A stretch of 64,000 nucleotides of DNA from NCBI RefSeq assembly GCF_001570425.1, contig NZ_BCSX01000022.1, positions 46,549 to 110,548 on the forward strand, written 5' to 3'. Origin of the DNA: Mycolicibacterium brisbanense. Its GTDB lineage: Bacteria; Actinomycetota; Actinomycetes; Mycobacteriales; Mycobacteriaceae. The translations under genes and the position numbers were made by a program. The notes below the pieces were generated by a model. The model worked only from the letters and a program-made list of their open reading frames with translations, was not told where the DNA came from and made no database searches. Of this stretch, positions 1 through 8,005 are shown one piece after another; the first letter of the stretch is position 1, and each line of letters begins with the position of its first letter.

Positions 1-611
1 TCGACGAAACTGCGGCTCTCGCACACGCGGGAGCCGAAGGATCAGCTGCCGTCCTGGTCCTGGTCGCCGGTGGTCTGCCCGATCGGGACACCGATCTGCG
101 TGGCGCACGCGAGCGTGTCCAAGACGCCATCGGTCACCTCGTCGAGCACGCGCACGGCGCCGGGGTAATGCTGGCAGTCGAACCCATGCACCCGATGTAT
201 GCCGCCGACCGAGGCGTCATCTCAACCCTGGGTCAAGCCCTGGACATCGCCGAACCATTCCCCGCGAACACTGTCGGGGTTGTCGTGGATGCCTTTCACA
301 TCTGGTGGGACCCTGAGGTTTTCGACCAGATCGCCAGGGCCGGCGCCCAGGGCCGCATCGCCTCCTACCAAGTCAATGACTGGATCACCCCTCTGCCCGC
401 CGACAGTCTGCTCGCCCGCGGCGTCATGGGACATGGCCACATCGATCTGCCGCGGTTGACCCAGGCGGTGCTGGCCGCCGGCTACACCGGCGACGTCGAA
501 GTGGAGATCTTCAACCAACAACTCTGGGACATGCCTTACCAGCAAGCAGCTTCCCTCATCGCAGCCCAGTTCGATGCCATCGCGATGCCCAAACCGAACA
601 CCGCACCGTAG
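1..611 (+). CDS. Sugar phosphate isomerase/epimerase, TIM-barrel (5' truncated by window)
   Basis: The frame is open from the first bases of the window, so the true start lies upstream and only about 200 C-terminal residues are seen. They match the xylose-isomerase-like TIM-barrel family (hydroxypyruvate isomerase, 2-oxo-tetronate isomerase): a strand ending in the metal-site glutamate (LAVEPMHP), a strand ending in VDAFHIWWDP, and a C-terminal strand with VEVEIFNQQLW that carries another metal-ligand glutamate. Members of the family interconvert aldose/ketose or enol forms of small sugars or sugar acids. The downstream glycerate kinase and transporter suggest it feeds a hydroxypyruvate or tartronate-semialdehyde route to glycerate; this is inferred from context and the substrate is not determined. 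Confidence 0.8.
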   Translation, partial: DETAALAHAGAEGSAAVLVLVAGGLPDRDTDLRGARERVQDAIGHLVEHAHGAGVMLAVEPMHPMYAADRGVISTLGQALDIAEPFPANTVGVVVDAFHIWWDPEVFDQIARAGAQGRIASYQVNDWITPLPADSLLARGVMGHGHIDLPRLTQAVLAAGYTGDVEVEIFNQQLWDMPYQQAASLIAAQFDAIAMPKPNTAP

Positions 612-688
612 CCGCTGACCGCCCTTCCGACGCCGTCCAACCATGGGTCCTCCCTGGCTACCGGCACTGTCATCACCAGGATTTCAAA

Positions 689-1015
689 ATGAAACCAGCA
701 CCGAAATACCAGGCCACCATGACTCTCTATCACCTTGGATCCCAAGGTGCCTGGGAATACGAACTGTTCGCGCTGCTGCGCCAGCACTACCGCGACAGTG
801 AACTCCGTGGCCTGCGCGAGGACCTCATCGGACTGAGCACCGTCGGTTGGGTCGACGTCCTCGATCACCGCGAACACTGCGGACAAATTCTGCGCCGCTA
901 CCGCCTCGCCGAATCCGCACGACCTCTCGTCGCCTACCAACTCAACCTCGACAACTGTCTTCCCATCGACATGGCCACCGCGGTGGCACTCTCCAGCAAG
1001 GACACCGCGCGATGA
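689..1015 (+). CDS. Hypothetical protein in a sugar-acid operon
   Basis: A 108-residue soluble protein with no signal peptide, membrane segment or motif I recognise. It lies 78 bp after the isomerase, and its stop codon overlaps the start of the transporter gene (ATGA), so it is very probably translated with it. The protein is rich in Leu, Arg and Asp/Glu and looks like a small alpha/beta domain. Because it sits between the isomerase and the transporter it is probably a pathway-specific accessory protein or small enzyme, but no function can be assigned. Confidence 0.6.
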   Translation: MKPAPKYQATMTLYHLGSQGAWEYELFALLRQHYRDSELRGLREDLIGLSTVGWVDVLDHREHCGQILRRYRLAESARPLVAYQLNLDNCLPIDMATAVALSSKDTAR

Positions 1016-2037
1016 CCCACCTGCACCCGGTAGACCCAACGCATCTGGCGGAGCGCTCCCGCCTGGCCGACGGCAAGAAAACCCGGATGGGCATGATCTA
1101 CGCCGTCTTGGCCGCGCCGGCACTCGGCCTCGCGTTCGGCCTCCTCGGCTCCATCGTCACCGCGCCACCGTTCAACATTGAAGCCCCGACCGGCGCCTTC
1201 GCCCTCGTCGCCACACTCCAGGTGCCCTTCGGCGTATTAGGAATCGGGGCGTTCCTCGCCGTCAGCGGTACGTGGCGCGACATCCTGCGCGTCCTTGGGC
1301 ACCGAGTCAGTTGGTGGAATCTGTTCGTCGCCGTCGGCGGCTTCGTCGGTGACTTGTGCTTCGCGGCCGCCTCCGGTCTCATCGGCGGCGCACTGGCAGG
1401 AGCAGTCGGCGGACTCGCCGGCGTCGTCGGGGCGGTCATCGGTGCCGCGCTGTACCGGGAGCGAATTCTGCGCCCCTCGACCGTCCTCGGGCTCGCCGCC
1501 CTCGCCGTCGGCATCTGGCTCGCAGTCTCCGGCGGGCAGATCGGCGCGCCCACCCACGGCGTCTACTTCGCGACCGGTCTGGTCATCATCGTCGTCGCGG
1601 TACTGACATGGGGTTTTGAGAGCTTCGCGATCTCCGCCGGAACCGACCTCATGCCCGCCGAGGGGTTCCTCTGGTGGCGTGCGTTCCTCGAACTTCTCAT
1701 CGCGAACGCACTGCTGTTCCTCCTGTTTCCCACCGGGCGCGACATCGCCCGTCAAGCGTGGTCAGAACCCCGCCTGGTTGCCATGGGAGCCGTCATCGGC
1801 TTGGGCTGGGCCATCTGGATGATCATGGGTTACTACATCGGCATTTCCTACGCCGGCGCCGTCCGCGGCGGCGTCCTGACCAACACTCTCGCCTTCTTCT
1901 TCATCGCCATTTTCTCGCTGACCGTCTACGGCGCGCCATTCAGCCTGATCGTCACCATCGGATCCATCTGCACAGTCCTCGGTGCCATGTTCATCGTCAC
2001 CGAGCCCAAGTCCTACATCGCCCGCCAGCGCGGATAA
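1012..2037 (+). CDS. DMT-superfamily (EamA/GRP-like) membrane transporter
   Basis: A 341-residue integral membrane protein. After a short basic cytoplasmic N-terminus (HLAERSRLADGKKTRMG) there are about ten hydrophobic helices with small-residue-rich segments typical of the drug/metabolite transporter superfamily, including the sugar (GRP-type) porters. I start it at ATG 1012 because it forms an ATGA overlap with the preceding gene; the open frame reaches further upstream but runs inside that gene. The surrounding isomerase and glycerate kinase suggest uptake of a small sugar, polyol or sugar acid, which is inference. Confidence 0.7.
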   Translation: MTHLHPVDPTHLAERSRLADGKKTRMGMIYAVLAAPALGLAFGLLGSIVTAPPFNIEAPTGAFALVATLQVPFGVLGIGAFLAVSGTWRDILRVLGHRVSWWNLFVAVGGFVGDLCFAAASGLIGGALAGAVGGLAGVVGAVIGAALYRERILRPSTVLGLAALAVGIWLAVSGGQIGAPTHGVYFATGLVIIVVAVLTWGFESFAISAGTDLMPAEGFLWWRAFLELLIANALLFLLFPTGRDIARQAWSEPRLVAMGAVIGLGWAIWMIMGYYIGISYAGAVRGGVLTNTLAFFFIAIFSLTVYGAPFSLIVTIGSICTVLGAMFIVTEPKSYIARQRG

Positions 2038-2052
2038 CCGGCAAGGAAACAC

Positions 2053-2322
2053 ATGTCCCCTCAACCGATCCACCAGCCTGACAACGACACCGAACTCATC
2101 GAGGCTTACCTGAGCGCTGCCCGGACCGCCAAACTGCGCCGCCTCTCGGCACTGGTCGTTCTCTGCGCACTACTGCTCGGCGTACTTCTGCTCGTCTATG
2201 TCAACGACTGGTACGCCCAATCGGGCGGAGGCGGAGCAGGATGGGTATTCTGCGGCATCATCGTAACCCTGTGCGCTGTCGGAGCCGTCCTCACCGACAT
2301 CGTCTATCGCAAGGAACTCTGA
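2053..2322 (+). CDS. Small two-helix membrane protein
   Basis: 89 residues with an aaggaa ribosome binding site just upstream. A polar N-terminal half (residues 1-35) is followed by two hydrophobic helices (about 36-55 and 66-82) joined by a short Gly-rich loop (QSGGGGAGW). It stands 15 bp after the transporter and 1 bp before another tiny membrane protein. The two may be accessory subunits of the transporter, but this is only suggested by position. I do not recognise a family. Confidence 0.6.
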   Translation: MSPQPIHQPDNDTELIEAYLSAARTAKLRRLSALVVLCALLLGVLLLVYVNDWYAQSGGGGAGWVFCGIIVTLCAVGAVLTDIVYRKEL

Positions 2323-2323
2323 C

Positions 2324-2470
2324 ATGGACCAGATTCCTGAAAACGGTTCGCCGACAATGCTTCCGCTACTCAACGCGCGAACGTGGGCCCTCGGCTTTCT
2401 CGTGTTCTCCATCATCGTCGCTGTCATCTTCTCGCAATTTCTCGTCGACTTCATGGCCAGCGCCCGCTGA
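2324..2470 (+). CDS. Very small single-helix membrane protein (48 aa)
   Basis: ATG 2324 follows the previous stop by one base and encodes 48 residues ending at TGA 2470. After a polar start (MDQIPENGSP) there is one long hydrophobic helix from about residue 20 to 43 (ALGFLVFSIIVAVIFSQFLV). Tight packing between two genes of the same strand and a clean membrane-helix composition argue that it is real. It could be a small subunit of the neighbouring transporter. Confidence 0.5.
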   Translation: MDQIPENGSPTMLPLLNARTWALGFLVFSIIVAVIFSQFLVDFMASAR

Positions 2471-2489
2471 CCGCTATGGGAGGCCAACC

Positions 2490-3635
2490 GTGAACGCACA
2501 CCATCCCTATATCGTTTTGGCTCCAGACAAGTTCAAAGGCACCCTCACCGCTGATCAAGTCGCCTCCGCAATGGCGCTGGGATGCCGCGATGCGGGATTG
2601 GAGAATCGTTGCATCACCATGCCTATCGCCGACGGAGGCGACGGTAGCGTGGGCACTGCGCTACGCACTGGCTGGTCGCGCCGCGAGATCCACTGCACCG
2701 ACGCGTGGGGGCAGCCGAGCATCACTACCGTCGCCATCTCAAACACCCAGGCGCTCATCGAGATCGCCGCCATCTGCGGCCTACGCGGGTCGCGACCAAG
2801 TTCCGCTCAAGCACTCGAGGCAACCAGTCGCGGCGTCGGTGAGGTGATCACGAGACTGCTGGACCTCGGCTTTCGTGACATCACGCTGGCGCTCGGCGGC
2901 AGCGCCACCACCGACGGGGGTGCCGGCATGCTCCTCGCGCTCGGCGCACAGCTGCGTGACCGCACTGGCACCCCGATAGCTCCGAATGCCCTTGGCCTAC
3001 AAGACCTCTCCTCTGTCTGCACCGACGGCCTGGACCCCCGACTCAAAACGACCACACTTACCGTCGCGTGCGATGTCGATGCGCCGTTGACCGGACCACG
3101 CGGAGCCGCGGCCACGTTCGGTCCACAAAAAGGCGCCGATGAGCAAGGAGTTCACAGCCTGACCGCAGCCCTGGACCAGCTCGCCGCAGTCGCCGGACCC
3201 GCCTTCGGCCGACCAGACGAGCACCTGCGCCCCGGTGCCGGCGCGGCCGGAGGCCTTGCGTGGGCCGGGCTTCTGCTCGGTGCACATTTGCGCCGCGGGG
3301 CCGAGCTCTTTCTGGACATGCTGGGCGCGTCCGAGACCATCGAAGGTGCCGCCCTTGTCCTGACCGGCGAGGGCCGCATGGACGACCAAAGCGCCCTTGG
3401 CAAAGCACCTTTCGCTGTCGCAGCGCTGGCATCCGAGCTCTCGGTACCCTCGGCAGCCATCGTCGGCACCAACCGCCTCAACGACCACGGCCTCAACTCC
3501 CCGTTCACGGCTGTCATTGCGCTGGACAGCATGGACCCCCTTTGCTCCTCTGACCCGACACTGAGTGCACGTCTCATACGCCAGGCCACCGCAGCCCTGG
3601 TCCACCAAGTGCAACGAGAACTCGCAATTTTCTAG
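2490..3635 (+). CDS. Glycerate kinase (GlxK/GarK family)
   Basis: A 381-residue protein. GTG 2490 follows a good ribosome binding site (gggagg) and is followed directly by the family's opening motif (IVLAPDKFKGTLTA). ADGGDGSVGT, GLGG-type loops (LALGGSATTDGG) and a C-terminal TGEGRMDDQ motif identify the glycerate kinase family, and the length is the usual 380 residues. It phosphorylates D-glycerate with ATP, giving 2- or 3-phosphoglycerate; the position is not readable from sequence. As last gene of the operon it would deliver carbon from the isomerase branch into lower glycolysis. Confidence 0.88.
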   Translation: MNAHHPYIVLAPDKFKGTLTADQVASAMALGCRDAGLENRCITMPIADGGDGSVGTALRTGWSRREIHCTDAWGQPSITTVAISNTQALIEIAAICGLRGSRPSSAQALEATSRGVGEVITRLLDLGFRDITLALGGSATTDGGAGMLLALGAQLRDRTGTPIAPNALGLQDLSSVCTDGLDPRLKTTTLTVACDVDAPLTGPRGAAATFGPQKGADEQGVHSLTAALDQLAAVAGPAFGRPDEHLRPGAGAAGGLAWAGLLLGAHLRRGAELFLDMLGASETIEGAALVLTGEGRMDDQSALGKAPFAVAALASELSVPSAAIVGTNRLNDHGLNSPFTAVIALDSMDPLCSSDPTLSARLIRQATAALVHQVQRELAIF

Positions 3636-3808
3636 ATCGATACGAAAGACCCTGTACCACAGCGCTATTACGTGACTACCGCATTATGAAAAGTGGGTCA
3701 CACGTCACGTTGTCAAGCATCCAAGGCATCACTATCGTTGCAGTACAAGGTGTTTGAATCCAACGGGACCGGCACCATCGACAATCGATTCGGACGAAAG
3801 AAATCACC

Positions 3809-4396
3809 ATGGCACTACTGACCATCGGAGACCAGTTCCCCGCATACGACCTCGTCGCTCTGATCGGCGGGAACTTGGGCGCAATCAACGCTTCCCAACC
3901 TGACGACTATTTCACAAGAGTAACCAGTGATGACCATCCCGAAAAATGGCGTGTTATCTTCTTCTGGCCCAAGGACTTTACTTTTATCTGCCCCACCGAA
4001 ATTGCGGCCTTCGGCCGCCTCAACGACGAGTTCACCGACCGCGACGCCCAGATCCTGGGCGCATCGGTCGACAACGAATTCGTGCACTTCCAATGGCGAG
4101 CACAGCATGGCGATCTCCGCGATCTACCGTTCCCCATGCTGAGCGACATCAAGCGCGAACTCTGCGCCGCTACGGGCGTATTGAATGAGGACGGTGTTGC
4201 CGACCGGGCGACCTTCATCGTAGATCCAGACAACACCGTGCAGTTCGTGTCAGTAACTTCAGGCTCCGTTGGACGCAACGTCAACGAAGTCCTAAGAGTT
4301 CTCGACGCCCTCCAGTCCGACGAATTGTGCGCTTGCAATTGGCGCAAGGGCGACCCCACCATCGACACACGCGCGCTGCTCACCGAGAACGCCTGA
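3809..4396 (+). CDS. ahpC: Alkyl hydroperoxide reductase AhpC (peroxiredoxin)
   Basis: A 195-residue 2-Cys peroxiredoxin that reduces H2O2, organic peroxides and peroxynitrite. The peroxidatic cysteine is Cys61 in FICPTE. Two C-terminal cysteines, Cys174 and Cys176 (ELCACNW), match the three-cysteine arrangement I recall for mycobacterial AhpC, which is recycled by AhpD. ahpD follows after 10 bp. Mycobacterial ahpC is often divergent from oxyR; here the upstream gene is glycerate kinase on the same strand and no oxyR is visible, so this copy must be controlled differently or is a relocated copy. Confidence 0.95.
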   Translation: MALLTIGDQFPAYDLVALIGGNLGAINASQPDDYFTRVTSDDHPEKWRVIFFWPKDFTFICPTEIAAFGRLNDEFTDRDAQILGASVDNEFVHFQWRAQHGDLRDLPFPMLSDIKRELCAATGVLNEDGVADRATFIVDPDNTVQFVSVTSGSVGRNVNEVLRVLDALQSDELCACNWRKGDPTIDTRALLTENA

Positions 4397-4406
4397 CATC
4401 GCTACG

Positions 4407-4943
4407 ATGACCATCGAGAATCTGAAAGACCGCCTACCCGAGTACGCAAAAGACCTCAAACTCAATCTCGGATCGATTCGCCGATCGACCGCCCTAAACC
4501 AGCAACAGCTATGGGGCACATTGCTTGCCTCGGCAGCTGCCGCCCGTAACGACACCGTCTTGGCCGACATCGCCACCGATGCAGCCGAAGTCTTACCGAG
4601 ACACGCCTACGATGCAGCACTGGGAGCCGCGTCCATCATGGGCATGAACAACGTCTTCTACCGCGCACGCGGATTTCTGGACGGACGGTACGACGACCTG
4701 CGAGTCGGCCTGCGCATGAACATCATCGCCAATCCCGGTGTCGAAAAGACACAGTTCGAGCTTTGGGCACTCGCCGTATCCGCAATCAACGGGTGTGGGC
4801 ATTGCGTCAGCGCACACGAGCGCGTCCTCCGGGAGTCAGGTGTTGAGCGCGAGACGATCCTGGAAGCACTTCGCGTCGCAGCAATAATCGCTGGTGTGTC
4901 GATGGCGCTCACCGTCCGAGCCGCCGCAGCAGATAAAGGTTGA
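4407..4943 (+). CDS. ahpD: Alkyl hydroperoxidase AhpD
   Basis: 178 residues, all-helical carboxymuconolactone-decarboxylase-fold disulfide reductase that passes electrons from dihydrolipoamide/lipoylated SucB to AhpC. The CxxC active site is Cys130-Gly-His-Cys133, followed by His137, and Glu118 sits upstream; these correspond to the catalytic relay known for M. tuberculosis AhpD. Length is normal. It is co-transcribed with ahpC. The 3' end abuts an ammonia-lyase remnant on the opposite strand. Confidence 0.95.
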   Translation: MTIENLKDRLPEYAKDLKLNLGSIRRSTALNQQQLWGTLLASAAAARNDTVLADIATDAAEVLPRHAYDAALGAASIMGMNNVFYRARGFLDGRYDDLRVGLRMNIIANPGVEKTQFELWALAVSAINGCGHCVSAHERVLRESGVERETILEALRVAAIIAGVSMALTVRAAAADKG

Positions 4944-5230
4944 AACAGTTCAACGTCCATTCGATGCCTTTTCATCAGCCGGCTCAGCGGTTCACTGTGG
5001 CCGATCCAGCGCCCGTAAACGTTGTCACCGAATCCGGTGGTCACGGCGTAGACCAGCCGGTTCTCGGCGAGAAATCGCTCGGTCAGCTTGCGCGAGTGCA
5101 GGACCCGGCCGACATAGGCGGGCGCGAATTCGACCCGGGCGCGATGGCGCGCCACGGCGACGAACTCCTCGATCGTGATGTCGCGGTCACCGAGCGTCAC
5201 CACCTCGATGTCCTGGGCGAGCTGCGTCAT
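4944..5230 (-). pseudogene. N-terminal fragment of an aromatic amino acid ammonia-lyase (HAL/PAL family)
   Basis: On the minus strand an ATG at 5230 begins a protein that matches the first about 70 residues of the histidine/aromatic ammonia-lyase family: a Val-Thr-Leu-Gly-Asp-x-x-Ile-Thr-Ile-Glu start and the conserved VYAVTTGFGDN segment. Homology fades about 25 residues later and the frame runs into the antisense of ahpD. The Ala-Ser-Gly motif that forms the MIO cofactor and the rest of the roughly 500-residue enzyme are missing. It is therefore a truncated relic, probably cut when ahpCD arrived or by a deletion. Confidence 0.6.
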
Positions 5231-5353
5231 GTGTGAACTCCTTTGTAACGGCACCAAGGAGTCCATACGGTATGTGGTTGAACGCCGGAGTTGGATTACG
5301 ATCCTTAATGGCTCCGATCAGCCTTCGTGGACCTCCTCACGAGTGATCGCGCC

Positions 5354-5506
5354 TCATGGCGGGTCGGACGGCCAGCGACTCAACGCGACTGCGCTGTTGA
5401 GCGCGAAGGCAACCAGACTTATCACCATCAACCAGGAGTGTCCTGTGGCGTAGCCGATGATGGCGACCATGATCCAAAACGACAGAACGACGATGCGTAC
5501 AGCCAT
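5354..5506 (-). CDS. Small membrane protein (50 aa)
   Basis: ATG at 5506 gives a 50-residue protein made almost entirely of two hydrophobic stretches (MAVRIVVLSFWIMVAIIGYA and a second around residues 26-43). A purine-rich aggggagga lies upstream of the ATG. A longer in-frame start exists at 5599, but it would add a basic tail lying over the downstream hairpin of the csbD gene and is less likely. Function unknown; short proteins of this type are common next to stress genes in mycobacteria. Confidence 0.5.
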   Translation of the reverse strand: MAVRIVVLSFWIMVAIIGYATGHSWLMVISLVAFALNSAVALSRWPSDPP

Positions 5507-5566
5507 TGATGAGGGTCCTCCCCTTTTGCTCAATTGCGCAGGCAACGCCGCTCGCGCATGCACTCT

Positions 5567-5600
5567 GGTGCCGGGACGCCCGATCAGGCGACCCGGCACC
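5567..5600 (-). terminator. Hairpin after the csbD-like gene
   Basis: A perfect 9-bp inverted repeat (GGTGCCGGG ... CCCGGCACC) with a 16-nt loop begins 13 bp beyond the stop codon of the csbD-like gene. There is no strong U-tract, as is common for mycobacterial hairpin terminators. Confidence 0.6.
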
Positions 5601-5612
5601 GTGTGAGCGCCG

Positions 5613-5825
5613 TTATGAGCTACCGGTCAGCTTGTCTTTGACCGCGTCGATACCGTCTTTGATCTTGTCGGCGGCGTCAGCGATCGCATCTTTGACGGCG
5701 GCCACAGCCTGATCGGCCTGGCCTTCAGCCTTGAGGTCGTCGTTTCCGGTGACGGCCCCGGCGGCTTCTTTGGCGCGTCCTTTCAGGTCGGCCGCGGTGT
5801 TCTGTGCGTCGTCGGCGATTCCCAT
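5613..5825 (-). CDS. CsbD-family stress protein
   Basis: A 70-residue, highly charged, Ala/Lys/Asp-rich protein lacking membrane segments. Its start (GIADDAQNTAADLKGRAKEA) and continuous amphipathic helices match the CsbD family of small general-stress proteins, which are usually sigma-factor controlled and of unknown mechanism. It lies beside the Asp23-type stress operon but is separated from it by a hairpin, so it is likely a separate unit of the same response. Confidence 0.85.
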   Translation of the reverse strand: MGIADDAQNTAADLKGRAKEAAGAVTGNDDLKAEGQADQAVAAVKDAIADAADKIKDGIDAVKDKLTGSS

Positions 5826-5914
5826 TCGGTGTTTCCTCTCGTTGGTGGCAGCGTTGCTCCGCTACCAATGGGGTTGGGTTGAATGCGAATGCATGTCGCC
5901 CCAACTACTTTGGA

Positions 5915-5949
5915 TCCAGTGCAGTCCCCTCGTCATACGCTGCACTGGA
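5915..5949 (-). terminator. Hairpin ending the Asp23 operon
   Basis: A perfect 10-bp inverted repeat (TCCAGTGCAG ... CTGCACTGGA) with a 15-nt loop starts 5 bp past the stop codon of the last gene of the minus-strand Asp23 operon. Confidence 0.65.
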
Positions 5950-5954
5950 CGTTC

Positions 5955-6509
5955 TCAGGTGACCTGTGATCGCACCTTGTGCGCGGCCACGGGAGCTATC
6001 ACCACCTGGACGTCGACATCGCCGGCAGCCGCGGACCGCACGTCAGCCCCGACCCGACGGGCCAGTCGACGGATTTCGGCTGACGGGGTGGAGGGCGCCA
6101 CACCGACCGAGACACGCACGATGGGCCGTCCGCCCTCTGCCCGGGTGACGCCTTTACTGAACTGCACCGCAGGATGGCGGCCCAGGTCCTCTGCAGCGGC
6201 TTGCGCGATGCGAGCCAGATCTACTGCGCCCGAAGATGTTTGCAGTGATCGTACAGTGCGGGGCCGCAGATGCAGGAGCACAAGCCACGTCCCGAGCAGC
6301 ACCGCGACCACTCCGGCGGCCCCGAGAACCGTTGGCCACCAATGCCAGTCGCCGACGGCGCCGATGGCACCGGGATCGAGCCGCTCCGCCGCTCGGTGCG
6401 CGGCGGCGACGTTGGCACCATATCCGATCAGCCAGACCGAACCGCCGAGCAACATCGCCGCCACCAGCCCGGTGAGAAGTCTGTCGACTACTCGCAGTGT
6501 TGGTGTCAT
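5955..6509 (-). CDS. Alkaline-shock membrane anchor-like protein (AmaP type)
   Basis: 184 residues with two hydrophobic helices near the N-terminus (about residues 12-31 and 58-80) and a soluble C-terminal domain with the pattern PIVRVSVGVAPS, a degenerate Asp23-like fold. This is the layout of AmaP, which tethers Asp23 to the membrane. I start at ATG 6509 because it overlaps the previous stop by ATGA. It is the last of six translationally coupled genes. Role in envelope stress is inferred from the family. Confidence 0.65.
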   Translation of the reverse strand: MTPTLRVVDRLLTGLVAAMLLGGSVWLIGYGANVAAAHRAAERLDPGAIGAVGDWHWWPTVLGAAGVVAVLLGTWLVLLHLRPRTVRSLQTSSGAVDLARIAQAAAEDLGRHPAVQFSKGVTRAEGGRPIVRVSVGVAPSTPSAEIRRLARRVGADVRSAAAGDVDVQVVIAPVAAHKVRSQVT

Positions 6510-7291
6510 CGCGCACCTGCCTCGACGTCCACGAGCGGTGGCACGACATCGTCGTCCGTCCACTGGTGCGCCATGGCGCGCGGAACCCAGACGCCGTCAC
6601 CGACATGAACATGGGTGCGGCGGCGGGGTTTGAGCGCAACCACGAGCAATGTCAGCCCCACTCCGACACCCAAGACCGCCGACGGCCATACCCACCACTG
6701 CCAATGCGCTCGTGGCGCCCAGTGCAGCGCCGGGCTGATCCATGCACCACCGGTGATCCAGCCTGCTGCGACCGCAGTATCGCGAATCGCGATACATCCA
6801 ACGGCCACCAGTGCCAATGCGATGAGCACGCCGGTAATGGTCGAGCCCGCAATCCGGCGTGGCGAATGACGTGTCGGCGCCGCAGGCGCTCCCGCCGCGC
6901 CCTCAGCGCAATCGTCGGCGGCATACGCGTCGGCGACCTGTGCCGGCGTCCGGTCGGTGTCGATACGGGTGATCTCCACGCCGATCCGGGCGGGATGTTC
7001 TGCCAGTGTTGCCAACTCGCGAGCCACGGCACCGCGAACATCCTCGACGACAGTTGCGGTGTCGACGGGCCAGCGGGCCGCGATCTCGACATCGACCGTC
7101 AGTGACGAATGCCCTGCGCCGCGCACAGTGATCGACGGCAGAGTACGCCCGGGCACGATGGCGCGCCGATGCGCGACGCCGTCTACCGACAACACCGCAC
7201 GCTCGATCAATCGTCGCCGGACTCGATCGGCGATCACGGTGCGTCCCCGTGAAGCCGGTGGGCCCGGCGACGGGGTGATCAGCGATCCCAC
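6506..7291 (-). CDS. DUF6286-like membrane protein of the alkaline-shock operon
   Basis: A 261-residue protein beginning with GTG at 7291. Residues about 15-120 form an Asp23-like domain (SITVRGAGHSSLTVDVEI and VARELATLAEHPARIGVEIT). A linker is followed by two membrane helices around residues 152-172 and 200-220 and a short cytoplasmic tail. The architecture matches actinobacterial alkaline-shock operon proteins of the DUF6286 type. It starts two bases after the upstream stop and overlaps the next gene by 4 bp. Confidence 0.65.
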   Translation of the reverse strand: MGSLITPSPGPPASRGRTVIADRVRRRLIERAVLSVDGVAHRRAIVPGRTLPSITVRGAGHSSLTVDVEIAARWPVDTATVVEDVRGAVARELATLAEHPARIGVEITRIDTDRTPAQVADAYAADDCAEGAAGAPAAPTRHSPRRIAGSTITGVLIALALVAVGCIAIRDTAVAAGWITGGAWISPALHWAPRAHWQWWVWPSAVLGVGVGLTLLVVALKPRRRTHVHVGDGVWVPRAMAHQWTDDDVVPPLVDVEAGAR

Positions 7292-7293
7292 CG

Positions 7294-7476
7294 TCAGCTC
7301 CTGGGCCGGCGACCAAGTGCGGTCAGGTCGATGGTCCCGTCGAGATGGGCGCCGATGGCAGCGCCGGCGCCGCCGAGCACGACCGCCAGCAGCAGGCCGA
7401 GCATCCCGCCGGCGACCGCCGCGATCGCCAGCAGCACGCCGACGACAAGACCGATGGCGGTGTGTTTTGTGTTCAT
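7294..7476 (-). CDS. Small Gly/Ala-rich membrane protein of the alkaline-shock operon
   Basis: 60 residues. ATG 7476 overlaps the stop of the preceding gene (ATGA), which fixes the start. A single long hydrophobic Gly/Ala/Leu/Val-rich region (residues about 8-43, enough for two short helices) is followed by a basic tail. It resembles the DUF2273-type small membrane proteins found with Asp23 genes in actinobacteria. Confidence 0.6.
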   Translation of the reverse strand: MNTKHTAIGLVVGVLLAIAAVAGGMLGLLLAVVLGGAGAAIGAHLDGTIDLTALGRRPRS

Positions 7477-7703
7477 CGTGTAGTCCTCTCCTGCAAAGCT
7501 TTTACGCGCCGGTGGCCGCGGCGGTGGCGCGTCAGAAATGCCGCCCACCGGCCCCGCCGGGTGCGGTGCACGCGGATCACCGCGCGTCCACAGCGCGGGT
7601 CGTCCAGTGCTGCCAGTGCCGCCATCAAGGCCGGCGCCGAGCCTCCCGCATCAGGATGGTGACGCCGGATGGCCGCGCGGCGGGCGCGCCGTACGTCGGT
7701 CAC
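7473..7703 (-). CDS. 76-residue protein with a J-domain-like HPD motif
   Basis: A very basic 76-residue protein (over 20 Arg). Residues 10-32 read IRRHHPDAGGSAPALMAAL, i.e. the end of helix II, the HPD tripeptide and the start of helix III of a DnaJ J-domain; the rest of a canonical 70-residue J-domain is not recognisable. The C-terminal half is Arg/His-rich. It overlaps both neighbours by 4 bp and so belongs to the Asp23 operon. It may be a minimal DnaK-docking module, but this is inference; without the operon context it could be read as noise. Confidence 0.5.
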   Translation of the reverse strand: MTDVRRARRAAIRRHHPDAGGSAPALMAALAALDDPRCGRAVIRVHRTRRGRWAAFLTRHRRGHRRVKALQERTTR

Positions 7704-8005
7704 CGCGTCCGCTTCGTCGACCCGGTGACCGCGACGACGTCGCCGACGACGACATCGACGGGCACGCCTGCCGCCGATGTCGCGGCCTGCCGGACCTTCT
7801 CCGCCGTCTCGAGCAGCACTCCCCGCAGTTCGAGGACCACGTGCACCTGACCGCCATCACTGTTCAGGCGCACTCCCCCGATGGTGCGTCCTGGCAGGTA
7901 TGTGGCGGGCACACCCAGGCCGCTGTGCAACCCGACCACACCGTCGACGGCGGTCACCGCGGCTACCACCCGGTCGACCCGATCACCGATCGTCGGTTCG
8001 GTCAC
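7700..8005 (-). CDS. Asp23-like small protein
   Basis: 101 residues, no membrane segment. The pattern RVDRVVAAVTAVDGVVGLHSG, a central strand pair (GGVRLNSDGGQVHVVLEL) and VPVDVVVGDVVAVTG look like a shortened Asp23/Gls24 domain. ATGA overlaps at both ends place it second in the operon. Probably partners with the full Asp23 protein encoded just upstream. Confidence 0.6.
   Translation of the reverse strand: MTEPTIGDRVDRVVAAVTAVDGVVGLHSGLGVPATYLPGRTIGGVRLNSDGGQVHVVLELRGVLLETAEKVRQAATSAAGVPVDVVVGDVVAVTGSTKRTR

Noticed and set aside
3670..3710. 7-bp inverted repeat ACGTGAC ... GTCACGT before ahpC
   Set aside because: Arms are short and 27 bp apart; not distinguishable from chance, so not called an operator.
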